A stretch of DNA of 64,000 nucleotides, taken from the NCBI GenBank assembly GCA_902168205.1, contig CABHOK010000018.1, forward strand, positions 124,001 to 188,000, written 5' to 3'. Positions 17,470-26,210 of the stretch are shown here, piece after piece. This DNA comes from an uncultured Chitinophaga sp. GTDB taxonomy: Bacteria; Bacteroidota; Bacteroidia; Cytophagales; Cyclobacteriaceae. A program made the translations under genes and the position numbers. The notes under the pieces are model-generated. The model was not told the DNA's origin. It did no database searches and was given only the letters and a program-made list of their open reading frames with translations. Position 1 is the first letter of the stretch. Each line of letters starts with the position of its first letter.

Positions 17470-17984
17470 GTATAGAAACAAGAAGAGCAACTCTGAATGA
17501 TAAAAGTGCCCTCTGTGTACTGGGTATAAAAACGTTTAAAGACACGTTTGATGAGCACAATACTGCTGAAGATATGGAGCGGTATATAGCCGAGGCTTTT
17601 TCGGATGAGCAGATTGAGAAAGAACTACAGGAAGAAAAAACAGTTTTCTTTCTGGCAGAAGATGGCGACCGTGTTGCCGGCTATGCCAAAGTACGCGAAG
17701 GCGAGAAACAGGATGCGCTTGGCAATAGGCGGGCGCTGGAGCTCCATCGCATTTATGTAGATAAAGATTACCTGGGCAAACGAATCGGAAATATACTGCT
17801 CGAGGCATGTCTTGACTATGCAAAAAAGACAGGGTATGAAACGGTATGGCTTGGCGTATGGGAGCACAACCACCGGGCTATTGCTTTTTATACTAAACAT
17901 GGTTTTAAAAAATTCGGCGAGCACGTGTTTGTATTGGGTGCCGATGAGCAAACGGACTGGTTATTAAGGAAAGATATAGTATAG
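17466..17984 (+). CDS. GNAT family N-acetyltransferase
   Basis: 172 residues. The central LHRIYVDKDYLGKRIGNILLEACLDYAKKTGYETVWLGVWEHNHRAIAFYTKHGFKKFGEHVF contains the loop LGKRIGNIL and the WEHNxRAIxFYxKxGF strand. That strand is typical of GNATs annotated as spermine/spermidine or diamine acetyltransferase-like; this remains a loose similarity. The start overlaps the stop of the preceding GNAT gene (ATGA). Confidence 0.9.
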   Translation: MSIETRRATLNDKSALCVLGIKTFKDTFDEHNTAEDMERYIAEAFSDEQIEKELQEEKTVFFLAEDGDRVAGYAKVREGEKQDALGNRRALELHRIYVDKDYLGKRIGNILLEACLDYAKKTGYETVWLGVWEHNHRAIAFYTKHGFKKFGEHVFVLGADEQTDWLLRKDIV

Positions 17985-17990
17985 AATTAG

Positions 17991-18491
17991 ATGATTCGAT
18001 TTCGAGAGGCAACGCTGCACGATCTGCCGGTGATTGTTGCTATCTACAACACAACCATTGCAGGCAGAATGGTAACGGCCGATACAGAGCCGATAACAGC
18101 AGAGAGCAGAATAAAATGGTTTGAAGACCATTCACCGGCAGCACGGCCGTTGTGGATGGTGGAAGATGAAAGTGGTGAAGCGGTAGGGTGGGTAAGTATA
18201 CGCTCGTTTTATGGACGCCCCGCCTATAAGGCAACAACGGAGATCGCCATATACCTGAAACCGGAATGCCGGGGAAGAGGAGTGGGTAAAATAGTTTTGC
18301 AGGAAGCTATAGAGCGGTGTCGCACGTTGGGAATTAAGACATTGCTCGGTTTCATATTTGCGCACAATGAGCCAAGTCTGAAACTGTTTAAGCAATACGG
18401 TTTTGAACAATGGGCCTTGCTGCCAGATGTAGCCGAACTGGATGGTATACAACGAAGTTTAGTGATACTAGGAAAACGAATAGCAGATTAA
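17991..18491 (+). CDS. GNAT acetyltransferase of the phosphinothricin/methionine sulfoximine type
   Basis: 166 residues. It resembles the YncA/PAT subgroup: IRFREATLHDLPVIVAIYNTTI at the start, EDESGEAVGWVSIRSFYGRPAYKATTEIAIYLKPECRGRGVGKIVLQEAIERC in the middle, and FAHNEPSLKLFKQYGFE towards the end. The acetyl-CoA loop CRGRGVGKIVL is textbook. Subgroup enzymes acetylate methionine sulfone/sulfoximine or phosphinothricin. The natural substrate here is unknown, and chromosomal copies need not give resistance. DinB starts 2 nt downstream. Confidence 0.87.
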   Translation: MIRFREATLHDLPVIVAIYNTTIAGRMVTADTEPITAESRIKWFEDHSPAARPLWMVEDESGEAVGWVSIRSFYGRPAYKATTEIAIYLKPECRGRGVGKIVLQEAIERCRTLGIKTLLGFIFAHNEPSLKLFKQYGFEQWALLPDVAELDGIQRSLVILGKRIAD

Positions 18492-18493
18492 AC

Positions 18494-18997
18494 ATGAAGA
18501 AACTTGCCTGGTTCGAAAGACAATTTACCTTCGGTTTACCGCCGGGCATGCTTCCGTTTTACCTGGAGCGACTCAGTGGTACAGCAGTTCGCATAGCCGG
18601 AAAGGTAAAAGATATTTCAGAAGATATACTTTCTGAAAAGCTGAATGACAAGTGGAGTATAAAGCAAAATATAGGACACCTGGCGGAGGTAGATGAGATT
18701 GCCTTGCAACGGATAGACCAGATGTTGCAAGGAGTGCCGGTAATGTTGCCTGCTGTGTTTGAACCGAAAGATTATAACCCGTTGCCAGTACGTGAAGTGT
18801 TGCAATACTTTGAAGAAAACAGGAAGAAGAATCTTGCAAAGTATGAAAGTCTGCAGGATGAAGACTTGATAAAGTCATCGCTTCACCCGCGACTGCAGGT
18901 ACAAATGACTCCGGTAGATCTCGCGTTCTTTGATGCCGAACATGACGACCACCACCTCGTGATGATCCATGAAATTCTTGAGGCGAAGAAGCGCTAA
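18494..18997 (+). CDS. DinB-family four-helix protein
   Basis: 167 residues from ATG 18494, 2 nt after the GNAT stop. The longer open frame starting at 18410 would lie inside the GNAT gene and is not homologous. The DinB/YfiT-like metal-binding histidines are visible: NIGHLAEVDEIAL around residue 57 and FFDAEHDDHHLVMIHE near residue 150. Family members include bacillithiol transferases and damage-induced proteins of unknown role. A second DinB-like protein is encoded at 20214. Confidence 0.85.
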   Translation: MKKLAWFERQFTFGLPPGMLPFYLERLSGTAVRIAGKVKDISEDILSEKLNDKWSIKQNIGHLAEVDEIALQRIDQMLQGVPVMLPAVFEPKDYNPLPVREVLQYFEENRKKNLAKYESLQDEDLIKSSLHPRLQVQMTPVDLAFFDAEHDDHHLVMIHEILEAKKR

Positions 18998-19047
18998 AGG
19001 AACAGGAGTATATATAGTCTGAATTTCCACTACTCAACCATACACCG

Positions 19048-19626
19048 ATGTCCAGAAAAATTACAATTGTTGCGTTCGACAAATTTACAGATGTAGATGT
19101 ATACCTCGCCTGGGACCTGTTCAATCGGGTCAAACTGGTCGATGATTCGTGGCTTGTCAAGATTGTCGGTACAGAAAAGGTTCATACTTCTGTAACAGGA
19201 CTTCCCTTGCACATTCACGGTATGATTGAAGAATGCGCAACGGCCGATATAGTATTCTTCGCCAGCGGACCAGGCACACGAAAGTTAATTCGCGACAAGG
19301 AGTATTTGAGTCGCTTTACCCTCGACCCGAAGAAGCAATTGATCTGCTCCATGTGTTCAGGTTCGTTAATACTCGCGGGTTTGGGTTTACTCAATGATAT
19401 TACTGCTACCACCTATCCAACGGCTATTGAAGAATTGAAATCATTTGGCGTAACGGTAGAAGAGAAACCACTGGTAGTGCATGGAAATATAGCAACGGCA
19501 GCAGGATGTCTTGCCGCGATTGACCTGGTGGGTTGGGCCATCGAACGGACGCTTAACACACTGGCAAAAGATGAAGTGATAGCATCGGTTCAGCCGGTAG
19601 GTAAAGGATTGGAGTGTATATATTAA
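19048..19626 (+). CDS. DJ-1/PfpI family protein
   Basis: 192 residues with the flavodoxin-like DJ-1 fold. It begins KITIVAFDKFTDVDVYLAWDLFNRV. The nucleophile elbow is ICSMCSGSLILAGLGLL with Cys103. The C-terminus VVHGNIATAAGCLAAIDLVGWAIERTLN is typical of GATase-like AraC-sensor and DJ-1 proteins. Candidate roles are glyoxalase III, deglycase or isonitrile hydratase-like; sequence alone does not decide. No DNA-binding domain is attached. Confidence 0.88.
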   Translation: MSRKITIVAFDKFTDVDVYLAWDLFNRVKLVDDSWLVKIVGTEKVHTSVTGLPLHIHGMIEECATADIVFFASGPGTRKLIRDKEYLSRFTLDPKKQLICSMCSGSLILAGLGLLNDITATTYPTAIEELKSFGVTVEEKPLVVHGNIATAAGCLAAIDLVGWAIERTLNTLAKDEVIASVQPVGKGLECIY

Positions 19627-19648
19627 TGAATCTGAAATATAGTCTCGC

Positions 19649-20221
19649 ATGAACAACGTAGCACTGATCATAGTCGATTTTCAAAATGGCTTTGACGAGG
19701 TAGACTATTGGGGAGGTAATCGAAACAATCCGAAAGCCGAAGAGAACGCAAGAAGACTGCTGGATGTGTGGCGCGAACGAAAGTTACCACTTTTCCATAT
19801 CAAGCACGATTCGATCAATATTAAATCCAAACTGGCGCCCGGTCAATGGGGAAACGAGATCAAGGAGATTGTCAAGCCGTTACCCGGAGAATTAGTTATC
19901 TCCAAAAGTGTGAATAGCGCTTTTATAGGTACTGACCTGAAGCTGCGACTGGATGCACAAAAAATAAAATCGGTGGTGATCGTGGGATTACAAACGGATC
20001 ACTGCGTATCAACGACTGCGCGTATGGCTGGTAATTTTGGTTATGATACCATTGTGATTTCTGATGCAACAGCAACTTTTGACCGCGTTGGAATTGACGG
20101 TGTAAAAATTCCTTCATCTGTAATTCACACTGTCCATCTTTCAAGTTTAAACGTTGAGTTCGCTACCGTACTCACCACCGGAGAATTACTTCAGAAAATT
20201 CAAATAGAAACGTATGCTTAA
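19649..20221 (+). CDS. Isochorismatase-family cysteine hydrolase
   Basis: 190 residues. The catalytic set of the family is visible: Asp10 in LIIVDFQNGF, Lys86 in LVISKSVNSAF and Cys119 in GLQTDHCVSTTARMAGN, with the expected cis-peptide region before the cysteine. Enzymes with this triad hydrolyse amides or vinyl ethers (nicotinamidase, N-carbamoyl amidases, isochorismatase). No nicotinamidase metal-site histidines are evident. It overlaps the DinB-like gene by 8 nt, so it is probably translationally coupled. Confidence 0.9.
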   Translation: MNNVALIIVDFQNGFDEVDYWGGNRNNPKAEENARRLLDVWRERKLPLFHIKHDSINIKSKLAPGQWGNEIKEIVKPLPGELVISKSVNSAFIGTDLKLRLDAQKIKSVVIVGLQTDHCVSTTARMAGNFGYDTIVISDATATFDRVGIDGVKIPSSVIHTVHLSSLNVEFATVLTTGELLQKIQIETYA

Positions 20222-20669
20222 CCAGGTTCTCAAAACTATATTCAACCGCGATCTCACCAAACTCCGAACAGAGATTGCATCCTATAAACAGGAGGCTAAC
20301 CTGTGGAAAATTGAGAAAGATATCGCAAATCCTGCCGGTAATCTTTGTCTTCACCTGGTTGGCAATCTCAATACGTATATAGGTGCTATACTGGGCAACT
20401 CGGGCTATATACGAAACCGTGACCTGGAGTTCTCAGCCAGAGATATACCCAAAGAAGAGTTGCTTCGTAAAATAGACGAAACAATAAAAGTAGTAGAACG
20501 CGTACTTGATACGTTAACACCGGATCAATTGAAGGAAGAATATCCGCAGTTGGTTCTGGCTGAAAAGACTACAACGGAATTTTTCCTTGTTCATTTGGCA
20601 ACGCACCTCACGTATCATCTCGGACAGGTTAATTACCACCGCAGATTGATTGATAGTGATAAGAAGTAA
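20214..20669 (+). CDS. DinB-like (DUF1572-type) protein
   Basis: 151 residues. A four-helix bundle with candidate metal ligands in NLCLHLVGNLNTYIGAIL (~44-60) and TEFFLVHLATHLTYHLGQVNYHRRLI (~122-147). The HLxxHLxYHLGQVNYHRR ending is characteristic of this DinB subgroup. Biochemical role unknown; related proteins act in thiol transfer. It overlaps the upstream isochorismatase gene by 8 nt. Confidence 0.85.
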   Translation: MLNQVLKTIFNRDLTKLRTEIASYKQEANLWKIEKDIANPAGNLCLHLVGNLNTYIGAILGNSGYIRNRDLEFSARDIPKEELLRKIDETIKVVERVLDTLTPDQLKEEYPQLVLAEKTTTEFFLVHLATHLTYHLGQVNYHRRLIDSDKK

Positions 20670-20693
20670 GTATATAAATTAATTGGTACCAGC

Positions 20694-21317
20694 ATGTACA
20701 CGCCAAAATATTTCAGGAACGAAGACGAACACGCTGTAAAGGAATTTATCCGGCAGAATGGCTTTGGCATTTTGATAAGCGCAGCAAATGGGAATCTTTT
20801 GGCAACACATATACCATTGGAGTTATCGGCAGATGGTACAAAACTCTCGGGCCATATCTCGAAGGGTAATGCACAGGGGAAAGATTTGTTAAAAGCAATG
20901 GAAGTGCTGGTGATCTTTAGTGGTCCGCATACCTATATATCTTCTTCGTGGTACGATCATGCCAACGTGCCAACCTGGAATTATATAGCGGTACATGTGT
21001 ATGGAACTATTCGCCTGATAGAAGGGGAAGAACTGTTTCATTCGCTGGAGCAATTGATGAATAAGTATGAAAGACATTCTGCTGATCCGGTTACGGTAGA
21101 AAAACTTACACCTGCCTATATGCAACAGGCTATGAAGGGTGTAACGGGATTTGAGATCAACATCACGAAGATTGAAGCAACTCACAAACTTTCGCAGAAT
21201 CGTGATCGTAAAAACTATGCAAACATTATTCATGAATTGGACCAGCGTGGCGATCATGATTCCGCAGCGATAGCAGATGCTATGCGCGCTAGTCAATCAT
21301 CCTTGTTCAAAGACTAA
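20694..21317 (+). CDS. PaiB-type FMN-binding protein
   Basis: 207 residues. The split-barrel FMN-binding family of Bacillus PaiB: MYTPKYFRNEDEHAVKEFIRQNGFGILIS, TKLSGHISKGNAQ, FSGPHTYISSSWYDHANVPTWNYIAVHVYGTIRLIE, and a C-terminal GVTGFEINITKIEATHKLSQNRDRKNY. PaiB was described in Bacillus as a negative regulator of sporulation and protease genes and is linked with the acetyltransferase PaiA. Here the neighbouring GNATs make a PaiA-PaiB-like relation conceivable but unproven. Confidence 0.88.
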   Translation: MYTPKYFRNEDEHAVKEFIRQNGFGILISAANGNLLATHIPLELSADGTKLSGHISKGNAQGKDLLKAMEVLVIFSGPHTYISSSWYDHANVPTWNYIAVHVYGTIRLIEGEELFHSLEQLMNKYERHSADPVTVEKLTPAYMQQAMKGVTGFEINITKIEATHKLSQNRDRKNYANIIHELDQRGDHDSAAIADAMRASQSSLFKD

Positions 21318-21330
21318 ATTAAATTCAGCG

Positions 21331-22740
21331 ATGCATCAACTTTTAGAGAACGATAAAAAACAATTCAAAGCTATACTGCAGGACGCGGTGAAGGTGGCGG
21401 AAGAATATCTGGAACGGCAAAATTCGCTGCCACCCGGCCGATTTGTTAAAGATATAGTACTGGAAGATTTACCCTTGAAGGGTGAAAATGCTTTGAAGAC
21501 TATACAATACTTCAAACAGCACTACGCTCCGTATATAACAAATAGTGCAGGGCCGCGATACTTTGGTTTTGTAACCGGAGGTTCTACACCGGCAGCCGTT
21601 GCCGGTGATTGGCTGGTAAGTGCTTTCGATCAAAATGCTTGTGGCAGCAACGATACGATAGCACCGCAGGTAGAGCGCCAGACTATACATTACTTTAAAC
21701 AACTCTTTGGTCTTGACGATGCTTACTTCGGCAGCTTTGTTACAGGAGCAACCGTGTCCAATCAGGTAGGCCTCACGTTGGGGCGTCAGTGGGTAGGCGA
21801 GCAGTTGGGTATAGATTTTAGTCTCGAAGGTGTATACGGTGTTGCACCGGTAAAGGTCGTGAGCGCTACGCCACATTCCAGTGTGCTCAAGTCAATGGCC
21901 GTGCTGGGTATGGGGAAGAATACACTTGTTAAAATTGATACACTTCCCGATCGCGAGGCAATAGATATACTGGCGCTTGAAAAATATCTGCAGTCAGTGA
22001 ATTCCCCGGTTATAGTGGTTGCCAATGCAGGTACGGTGAATACAGTTGACTTCGATGACCTGGAGGCGATCGGTAAATTGAAAGCAAAGTATAATTTCTG
22101 GTTGCATGTAGATGCTGCTTTCGGTGGCTTTGCTGCGCTCTCTGAAAAGTATGCGCACCTCATGCAAGGTATAAATCATGCTGATAGTATAACGATCGAT
22201 GCACACAAATGGCTAAATGTACCATACGATGCCGCGATGCAGTTTACACGCCACAAAAAACTACAACTGAAAGTATTTCAGAACAGCGCGGCATACCTTG
22301 GTGATCCTGAGCAAAGTCCGGATTACTTTCACTATACTCCCGAGAACTCACGCAGGTGGCGCGCGCTGCCCTCATGGTTTACAATCAAGGCCTATGGTAA
22401 GGAAGGGCATCGTGAAATTGTAGAACGAAATTCTGCATCAGCATATAGCCTTGGAGAAAAGATAAAGCACTCGGAAGATTTTAAACTGCTGGCACCCGTG
22501 CGCATGAATGTAGTTTGCTTTACGCTGAAGAAAACAACGAGCTTCGATGAAGTGCGTGCATTCCTCAACGCAGTTCGCGATGATGGTCGCGTATTCTTTA
22601 CACCAACGCTATATAAAGGTACGCCCGCGATCCGTGCAGCGATATCGAACTGGCAAACAACGGAGGCCGATATACAACTTGCTTTTGATGTGCTGAAAGA
22701 AGTGCTGCACGCAAAAAAGAAGATAACAGTAAGCACGTAA
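21331..22740 (+). CDS. PLP-dependent group II amino acid decarboxylase family protein
   Basis: 469 residues from ATG 21331; the longer frame overlaps the PaiB gene and lacks homology. Fold-type I enzyme of the aromatic L-amino acid/glutamate decarboxylase family. NSAGPRYFGFVTGGSTPAA is near the N-terminus and HVDAAFGGFA is in the middle. The PLP lysine is Lys293 in SITIDAHKWLNVPYD, the canonical DAHKW box. The substrate is uncertain (tyrosine/tryptophan, glutamate or aspartate). It lies in the small-enzyme cluster, 166 nt before ilvE. Confidence 0.87.
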   Translation: MHQLLENDKKQFKAILQDAVKVAEEYLERQNSLPPGRFVKDIVLEDLPLKGENALKTIQYFKQHYAPYITNSAGPRYFGFVTGGSTPAAVAGDWLVSAFDQNACGSNDTIAPQVERQTIHYFKQLFGLDDAYFGSFVTGATVSNQVGLTLGRQWVGEQLGIDFSLEGVYGVAPVKVVSATPHSSVLKSMAVLGMGKNTLVKIDTLPDREAIDILALEKYLQSVNSPVIVVANAGTVNTVDFDDLEAIGKLKAKYNFWLHVDAAFGGFAALSEKYAHLMQGINHADSITIDAHKWLNVPYDAAMQFTRHKKLQLKVFQNSAAYLGDPEQSPDYFHYTPENSRRWRALPSWFTIKAYGKEGHREIVERNSASAYSLGEKIKHSEDFKLLAPVRMNVVCFTLKKTTSFDEVRAFLNAVRDDGRVFFTPTLYKGTPAIRAAISNWQTTEADIQLAFDVLKEVLHAKKKITVST

Positions 22741-22775
22741 ACACGTATAAACGTAAAAACATAAACACGAAAAAA
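22731..22775. repeat. ACGTAAACACGTATAAACG low-complexity repeat at a gene end
   Basis: GCACGTAAACACGTATAAACG, then TAAAAACATAAACACG: a degenerate tandem of ACGTAAAC units that includes the decarboxylase stop codon. Other than this, the 22741-22906 gap shows a TAAGTTTG at 22791 without a matching -33. Confidence 0.4.
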
Positions 22776-22906
22776 GCTACTTTGCGAAATTAAGTTTGCT
22801 CTTTTGGCGGAATACAAAAGATTTATGGTCTGCAGCATAAAATATAGCTTCAGGCAGGGATATGTCGCCAATAATTGTGAAATTTCACCCAGTAACTCTT
22901 TAAATC

Positions 22907-23980
22907 ATGACAACATTAACAACTTCAATCCCAGTGCAGCGTGTTGCAAAATCAAGAATCAAAGAAGTTGATTTTAACAACCTGGAATTTGGTAAATACA
23001 TTGCCGATCACATGGTGATGGCCGATTTTAAAGATGGTAAATGGCATGAACCCGCAATTGTGCCGTTCGGTGATATACTCATGAGTCCGGCCATGTTATC
23101 ACTACACTATGGTCAGGCAGTGTTCGAAGGCATGAAGGCTTTCTATATGAATGATGGTAACATCAATATATTCCGTCCGCAAAGACACCATCAGCGTTTA
23201 AACAGATCTCTTGATCGCATGTGCATGCCACAGGTCAGTGAGGAAATGTTTTTACAATCGCTGCGCGCGTTGATTGAATTGGACAGAGAATGGATACCGA
23301 AAGCTGAAGGTTCATCATTCTATATCCGTCCGTTCATGTTCGCGTATGAGGCACGCCTCGGTGTTAAAGTAGCCGATCATTTTAAATTCTTTATCATCAA
23401 CAGTCCGGTAGCAGCATACCAGGCTAAACCATATCGCCTGAAAGTAGAGGATACGTATGTACGTACAGCGGAAGGCGGAACCGGTTTTGCTAAATGTGCC
23501 GGTAACTATGGCGGAGCTTTCTACCCGACCCAGATCGCGCGTGAAGAAGGCTTTGATCAGATCCTGTGGACCGATCACAAAGAACATAAGTATATAGATG
23601 AAGTAGGCATGATGAACGTGATGTTCGTGATCAACGGAAAACTCGTTACACCCAAACTTACTACTGCTATATTGGATGGTGTGACCCGCGATACAATCCT
23701 TACGCTTGCCAAAGATATGGGGGTAACGGTAGAGGAACGCAGAGTAAGCATCGATGAAATTGAAGCAGGCTTGAAAGATGGTTCGGTAACCGAAGCCTTC
23801 GGAACAGGTACCGCAGCCGTTGTGGCTCCGATTGCCGTGATCAAGATCAAAGGAAATGATCTTACTGTACCGGTGGCTGGTCCTGACAGCTTCCAGCTTC
23901 GCGCCAAGAAAAAACTGAATGATATTCGCATGGGTGCTGAACCTGATAAGCACGGTTGGAACTATATCATCCATGTATAA
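22907..23980 (+). CDS. ilvE: Branched-chain amino acid aminotransferase
   Basis: 357 residues, the longer class II form. The fold-type IV PLP motifs are present: LHYGQAVFEGMKAF, FRPQRHHQRLNRS, and the PLP lysine Lys196 in GGTGFAKCAGNYGG. EVGMMNVMFVI, GVTRDTILTLA and EAFGTGTAAVV follow. It performs the last transamination to valine, leucine and isoleucine and so completes the leucine pathway whose other genes end at 3661. It has its own terminator. Confidence 0.96.
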   Translation: MTTLTTSIPVQRVAKSRIKEVDFNNLEFGKYIADHMVMADFKDGKWHEPAIVPFGDILMSPAMLSLHYGQAVFEGMKAFYMNDGNINIFRPQRHHQRLNRSLDRMCMPQVSEEMFLQSLRALIELDREWIPKAEGSSFYIRPFMFAYEARLGVKVADHFKFFIINSPVAAYQAKPYRLKVEDTYVRTAEGGTGFAKCAGNYGGAFYPTQIAREEGFDQILWTDHKEHKYIDEVGMMNVMFVINGKLVTPKLTTAILDGVTRDTILTLAKDMGVTVEERRVSIDEIEAGLKDGSVTEAFGTGTAAVVAPIAVIKIKGNDLTVPVAGPDSFQLRAKKKLNDIRMGAEPDKHGWNYIIHV

Positions 23981-24005
23981 CAGATAGAAGAGAAATTTTT
24001 GTGTG

Positions 24006-24069
24006 GACCTCATCCTAACATGTTCTCTTTTCGCAGGAGAATATGACTCAGGGGTGAGGTCTTCTTTTT
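24006..24069 (+). terminator. Terminator after ilvE with nested stem
   Basis: GACCTCATCC (24006-24015) pairs with GGGTGAGGTC (24052-24061, one G-U) and runs into TTCTTTTT. The interior contains a second small stem (TTCTC / GAGAA). Confidence 0.82.
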
Positions 24070-24084
24070 GACTATAAAGTATAT

Positions 24085-25104
24085 ATGTTCGGATCGAAAA
24101 AAAGAGCTGTCCTTTTTAAAGGCAAAGATTATCCCCTCGAAATTCAGGAAATAAAAAAGCCCAGACTGGTAAAAGACCAGGTACTGGTGCGTATACATCA
24201 CGCGGCATTGAATCACCGTGATATATGGATCACGAAAGAACAGGCGCAGCATTTTCCGGATGGAATTGTTTTGGGTTCTGATGGCTGTGGTGTTATTGAA
24301 GATGTAGGGGAGGATGCTGATCCGATGCTGGTGGGACTTGAGGTGGTAATCAACCCGAGTCTCGAGTGGGGCGATAACCCGATGGTGCAAGGCGATAAAT
24401 TCAAAATACTCGGCTTCCCGGATAACGGAACCTTCGGTGAATACCTCGCCATCTCCAAGAAGTATATATTTGAAAAACCGGAGCATTTGTCATCCGAGCA
24501 ATCGGCAGCTGTACCGTTGTCGGGATTGACTGCGTATCGTGCGTTGTTCTCCAAAGCCCGCATGCGATCAAAAGAGAAAGTATTGATCACCGGTATAGGG
24601 GGTGGTGCAGCGTTGTGGGCCTTGCAATTTGCCACAGCTTACCACGGAAGAGTATATGTAACATCAGGCTCCGATGAAAAGATTGAAAAAGCAAAAGCAC
24701 TAGGAGCGATTGGTGGATTTAACTATAAAGATCCCGAGTGGGCTATAAAGGCACAGAAAGAAACCGGTGGCGGATTTGATATCATTATCGACAGCGCGGG
24801 TGGTGATCAATTCAATAAACTTATCGAACTCGCTTTGCCAGGCGGACGCATTGTAAACTTTGGCCGCACGGCTGGTAACATCACAGAAGTTGCTACACGT
24901 CTGCTATACTGGAAACAACTCTCTATTCATGGTACTACGATGGGTACACGCGATGAATTTTTGTCGATGCTTGACTTTGTAGAAGGCCGCAAGATTATAC
25001 CGGTAATAGATAAGGTATATCCAATGGACCAGGTACACGAAGCTTTTGCGCGCATGGAGAATGGCGATCAGTTTGGAAAGATTGTATTGAAGATTGGTAA
25101 ATAA
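24085..25104 (+). CDS. MDR-superfamily zinc-type alcohol dehydrogenase/quinone oxidoreductase-like protein
   Basis: 339 residues. A GroES-like N-terminal domain (VLVRIHHAALNHRDIWITKEQ, LGSDGCGVIEDVG) is followed by a Rossmann domain with VLITGIGGGAALWALQFA (~165-182) and FGRTAGNITEV. The structural four-Cys zinc site of classical ADH is not visible, and the catalytic Cys/His ligands look altered (NHRDIW), so a zinc-free NADPH oxidoreductase is likely. Substrate unknown. The GNAT at 25106 starts 1 nt after its stop. Confidence 0.87.
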   Translation: MFGSKKRAVLFKGKDYPLEIQEIKKPRLVKDQVLVRIHHAALNHRDIWITKEQAQHFPDGIVLGSDGCGVIEDVGEDADPMLVGLEVVINPSLEWGDNPMVQGDKFKILGFPDNGTFGEYLAISKKYIFEKPEHLSSEQSAAVPLSGLTAYRALFSKARMRSKEKVLITGIGGGAALWALQFATAYHGRVYVTSGSDEKIEKAKALGAIGGFNYKDPEWAIKAQKETGGGFDIIIDSAGGDQFNKLIELALPGGRIVNFGRTAGNITEVATRLLYWKQLSIHGTTMGTRDEFLSMLDFVEGRKIIPVIDKVYPMDQVHEAFARMENGDQFGKIVLKIGK

Positions 25105-25105
25105 G

Positions 25106-25558
25106 ATGAATATACTGAAAGAATATATCGCTGATGGTTTTACGTACAGCTCCGATCGTACAAAGATTGATATAGCGTATGTGCATCGCATAGTATCAAC
25201 ACAATTATACTGGGCTAAAGGTATACCGTTTGATACGGTGAAACGCTCCGTTGAGAATTCGCTCAGCTTTGGTATATATACTAATGGACAACAGGTTGGT
25301 TTCGCCAGACTGGTAACAGATTACGCCACCTTTGGATACCTGGCCGATGTATTTGTGGATGAGCAATACCGCGGCCGCGGCCTGTCGAAGACGTTGATGG
25401 AATTTATTTTCGGTATAGACGAGCTGAAAGTCTTCAGACGAATGGTGCTCGTAACGCGCGATGCACACACACTATACGAACGCTATGGTTTTACATCGCT
25501 GAAGACTCCGGACACCTATATGGAGTTACACAGACCTGAAGTATATAGTCAAACATAA
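25106..25558 (+). CDS. GNAT family N-acetyltransferase
   Basis: 150 residues from ATG 25106, immediately after the MDR stop; an ATG 12 nt earlier overlaps that gene. The motif YLADVFVDEQYRGRGLSKTLMEFIFG carries a standard acetyl-CoA loop, followed by TRDAHTLYERYGF. The form with an N-terminal DIAYVHRIVSTQLYWAKGIPFDTVKRSVENSLSFG resembles the YafP/YjdJ-like GNATs often annotated only as N-acetyltransferase. Confidence 0.9.
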   Translation: MNILKEYIADGFTYSSDRTKIDIAYVHRIVSTQLYWAKGIPFDTVKRSVENSLSFGIYTNGQQVGFARLVTDYATFGYLADVFVDEQYRGRGLSKTLMEFIFGIDELKVFRRMVLVTRDAHTLYERYGFTSLKTPDTYMELHRPEVYSQT

Positions 25559-25568
25559 AATATCCGCC

Positions 25569-26210
25569 ATGGAAAAATTCCCGATTACCGATAGAACAGA
25601 GATCACGCGTCTTGCGAAAAGAGGTATATATGATAAGGACACCGTTTACGCTATACTGGATGAGGCTATGTTTTGCACGATCGCGTATGTGCGCGATGGA
25701 ATGCCTTTTCAAATTCCAACAGGCTTTTGCAGGATTGGTGACAAGCTATATGTACACGGCTCGGTGGGGAGTTTTTACATGCGCGAGCTGGCCGAGAAAA
25801 AATTGCCGGTGTGTATCACCGTTACGTTTATGGATGGCTTGGTGTTAGCGCGGTCGGCTTTTCATCATTCGGTAAATTACCGTTCGGTGGTAGTTTTCAG
25901 TGAAGCTAAAAAAGTTGAAGACCAGGATGAATTATACCTGGCGCTGGAAGTGTTTACCAATAAGCTACAGCCCGGCCGTTGGGACGACATACGCAAGCCC
26001 AATGCTGGCGAATGGAAGGCAACGATGGTGTTGTCGTTTGATATACAGGAAGCTTCTGCTAAAGTAAGAACCGGAGGCCCGAAAGATGATGAGGAAGATT
26101 ATAGCCTGGATATATGGGCAGGTGTTGTGCCGTTAACAACAACGCGCCTGCAACCTGTGCCGGATGATTTGTTGAAAGCAGGTATAGCTATACCAGGATA
26201 CCTGAAATGA
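25569..26210 (+). CDS. Pyridoxamine 5'-phosphate oxidase-like flavin-binding protein
   Basis: 213 residues. A split beta-barrel of the FMN/F420-binding type: DAILDEAMFCTIAYV-like strand 1 (YAILDEAMFCTIAYVRDGMPFQIPTGFCRIG), LYVHGSVGSFYMRELAEKKLPVCITVTFMDGLVLARSAFHHSVNYRSVVVFSEA. This resembles the NimA/flavin-nucleotide-binding group rather than true PdxH. The physiological reaction is unknown. It overlaps the following GNAT gene by 4 nt. Confidence 0.86.
   Translation: MEKFPITDRTEITRLAKRGIYDKDTVYAILDEAMFCTIAYVRDGMPFQIPTGFCRIGDKLYVHGSVGSFYMRELAEKKLPVCITVTFMDGLVLARSAFHHSVNYRSVVVFSEAKKVEDQDELYLALEVFTNKLQPGRWDDIRKPNAGEWKATMVLSFDIQEASAKVRTGGPKDDEEDYSLDIWAGVVPLTTTRLQPVPDDLLKAGIAIPGYLK

Noticed and set aside
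17991-18491. Herbicide resistance (phosphinothricin) gene
   Set aside because: Chromosomal GNATs of this type act on methionine sulfone-like compounds; no evidence for a dedicated resistance role.
22791-22798. TAAGTTTG as ilvE promoter
   Set aside because: The -7 word is perfect, but there is no TTG at 19-21 nt upstream; chance occurrence is likely.
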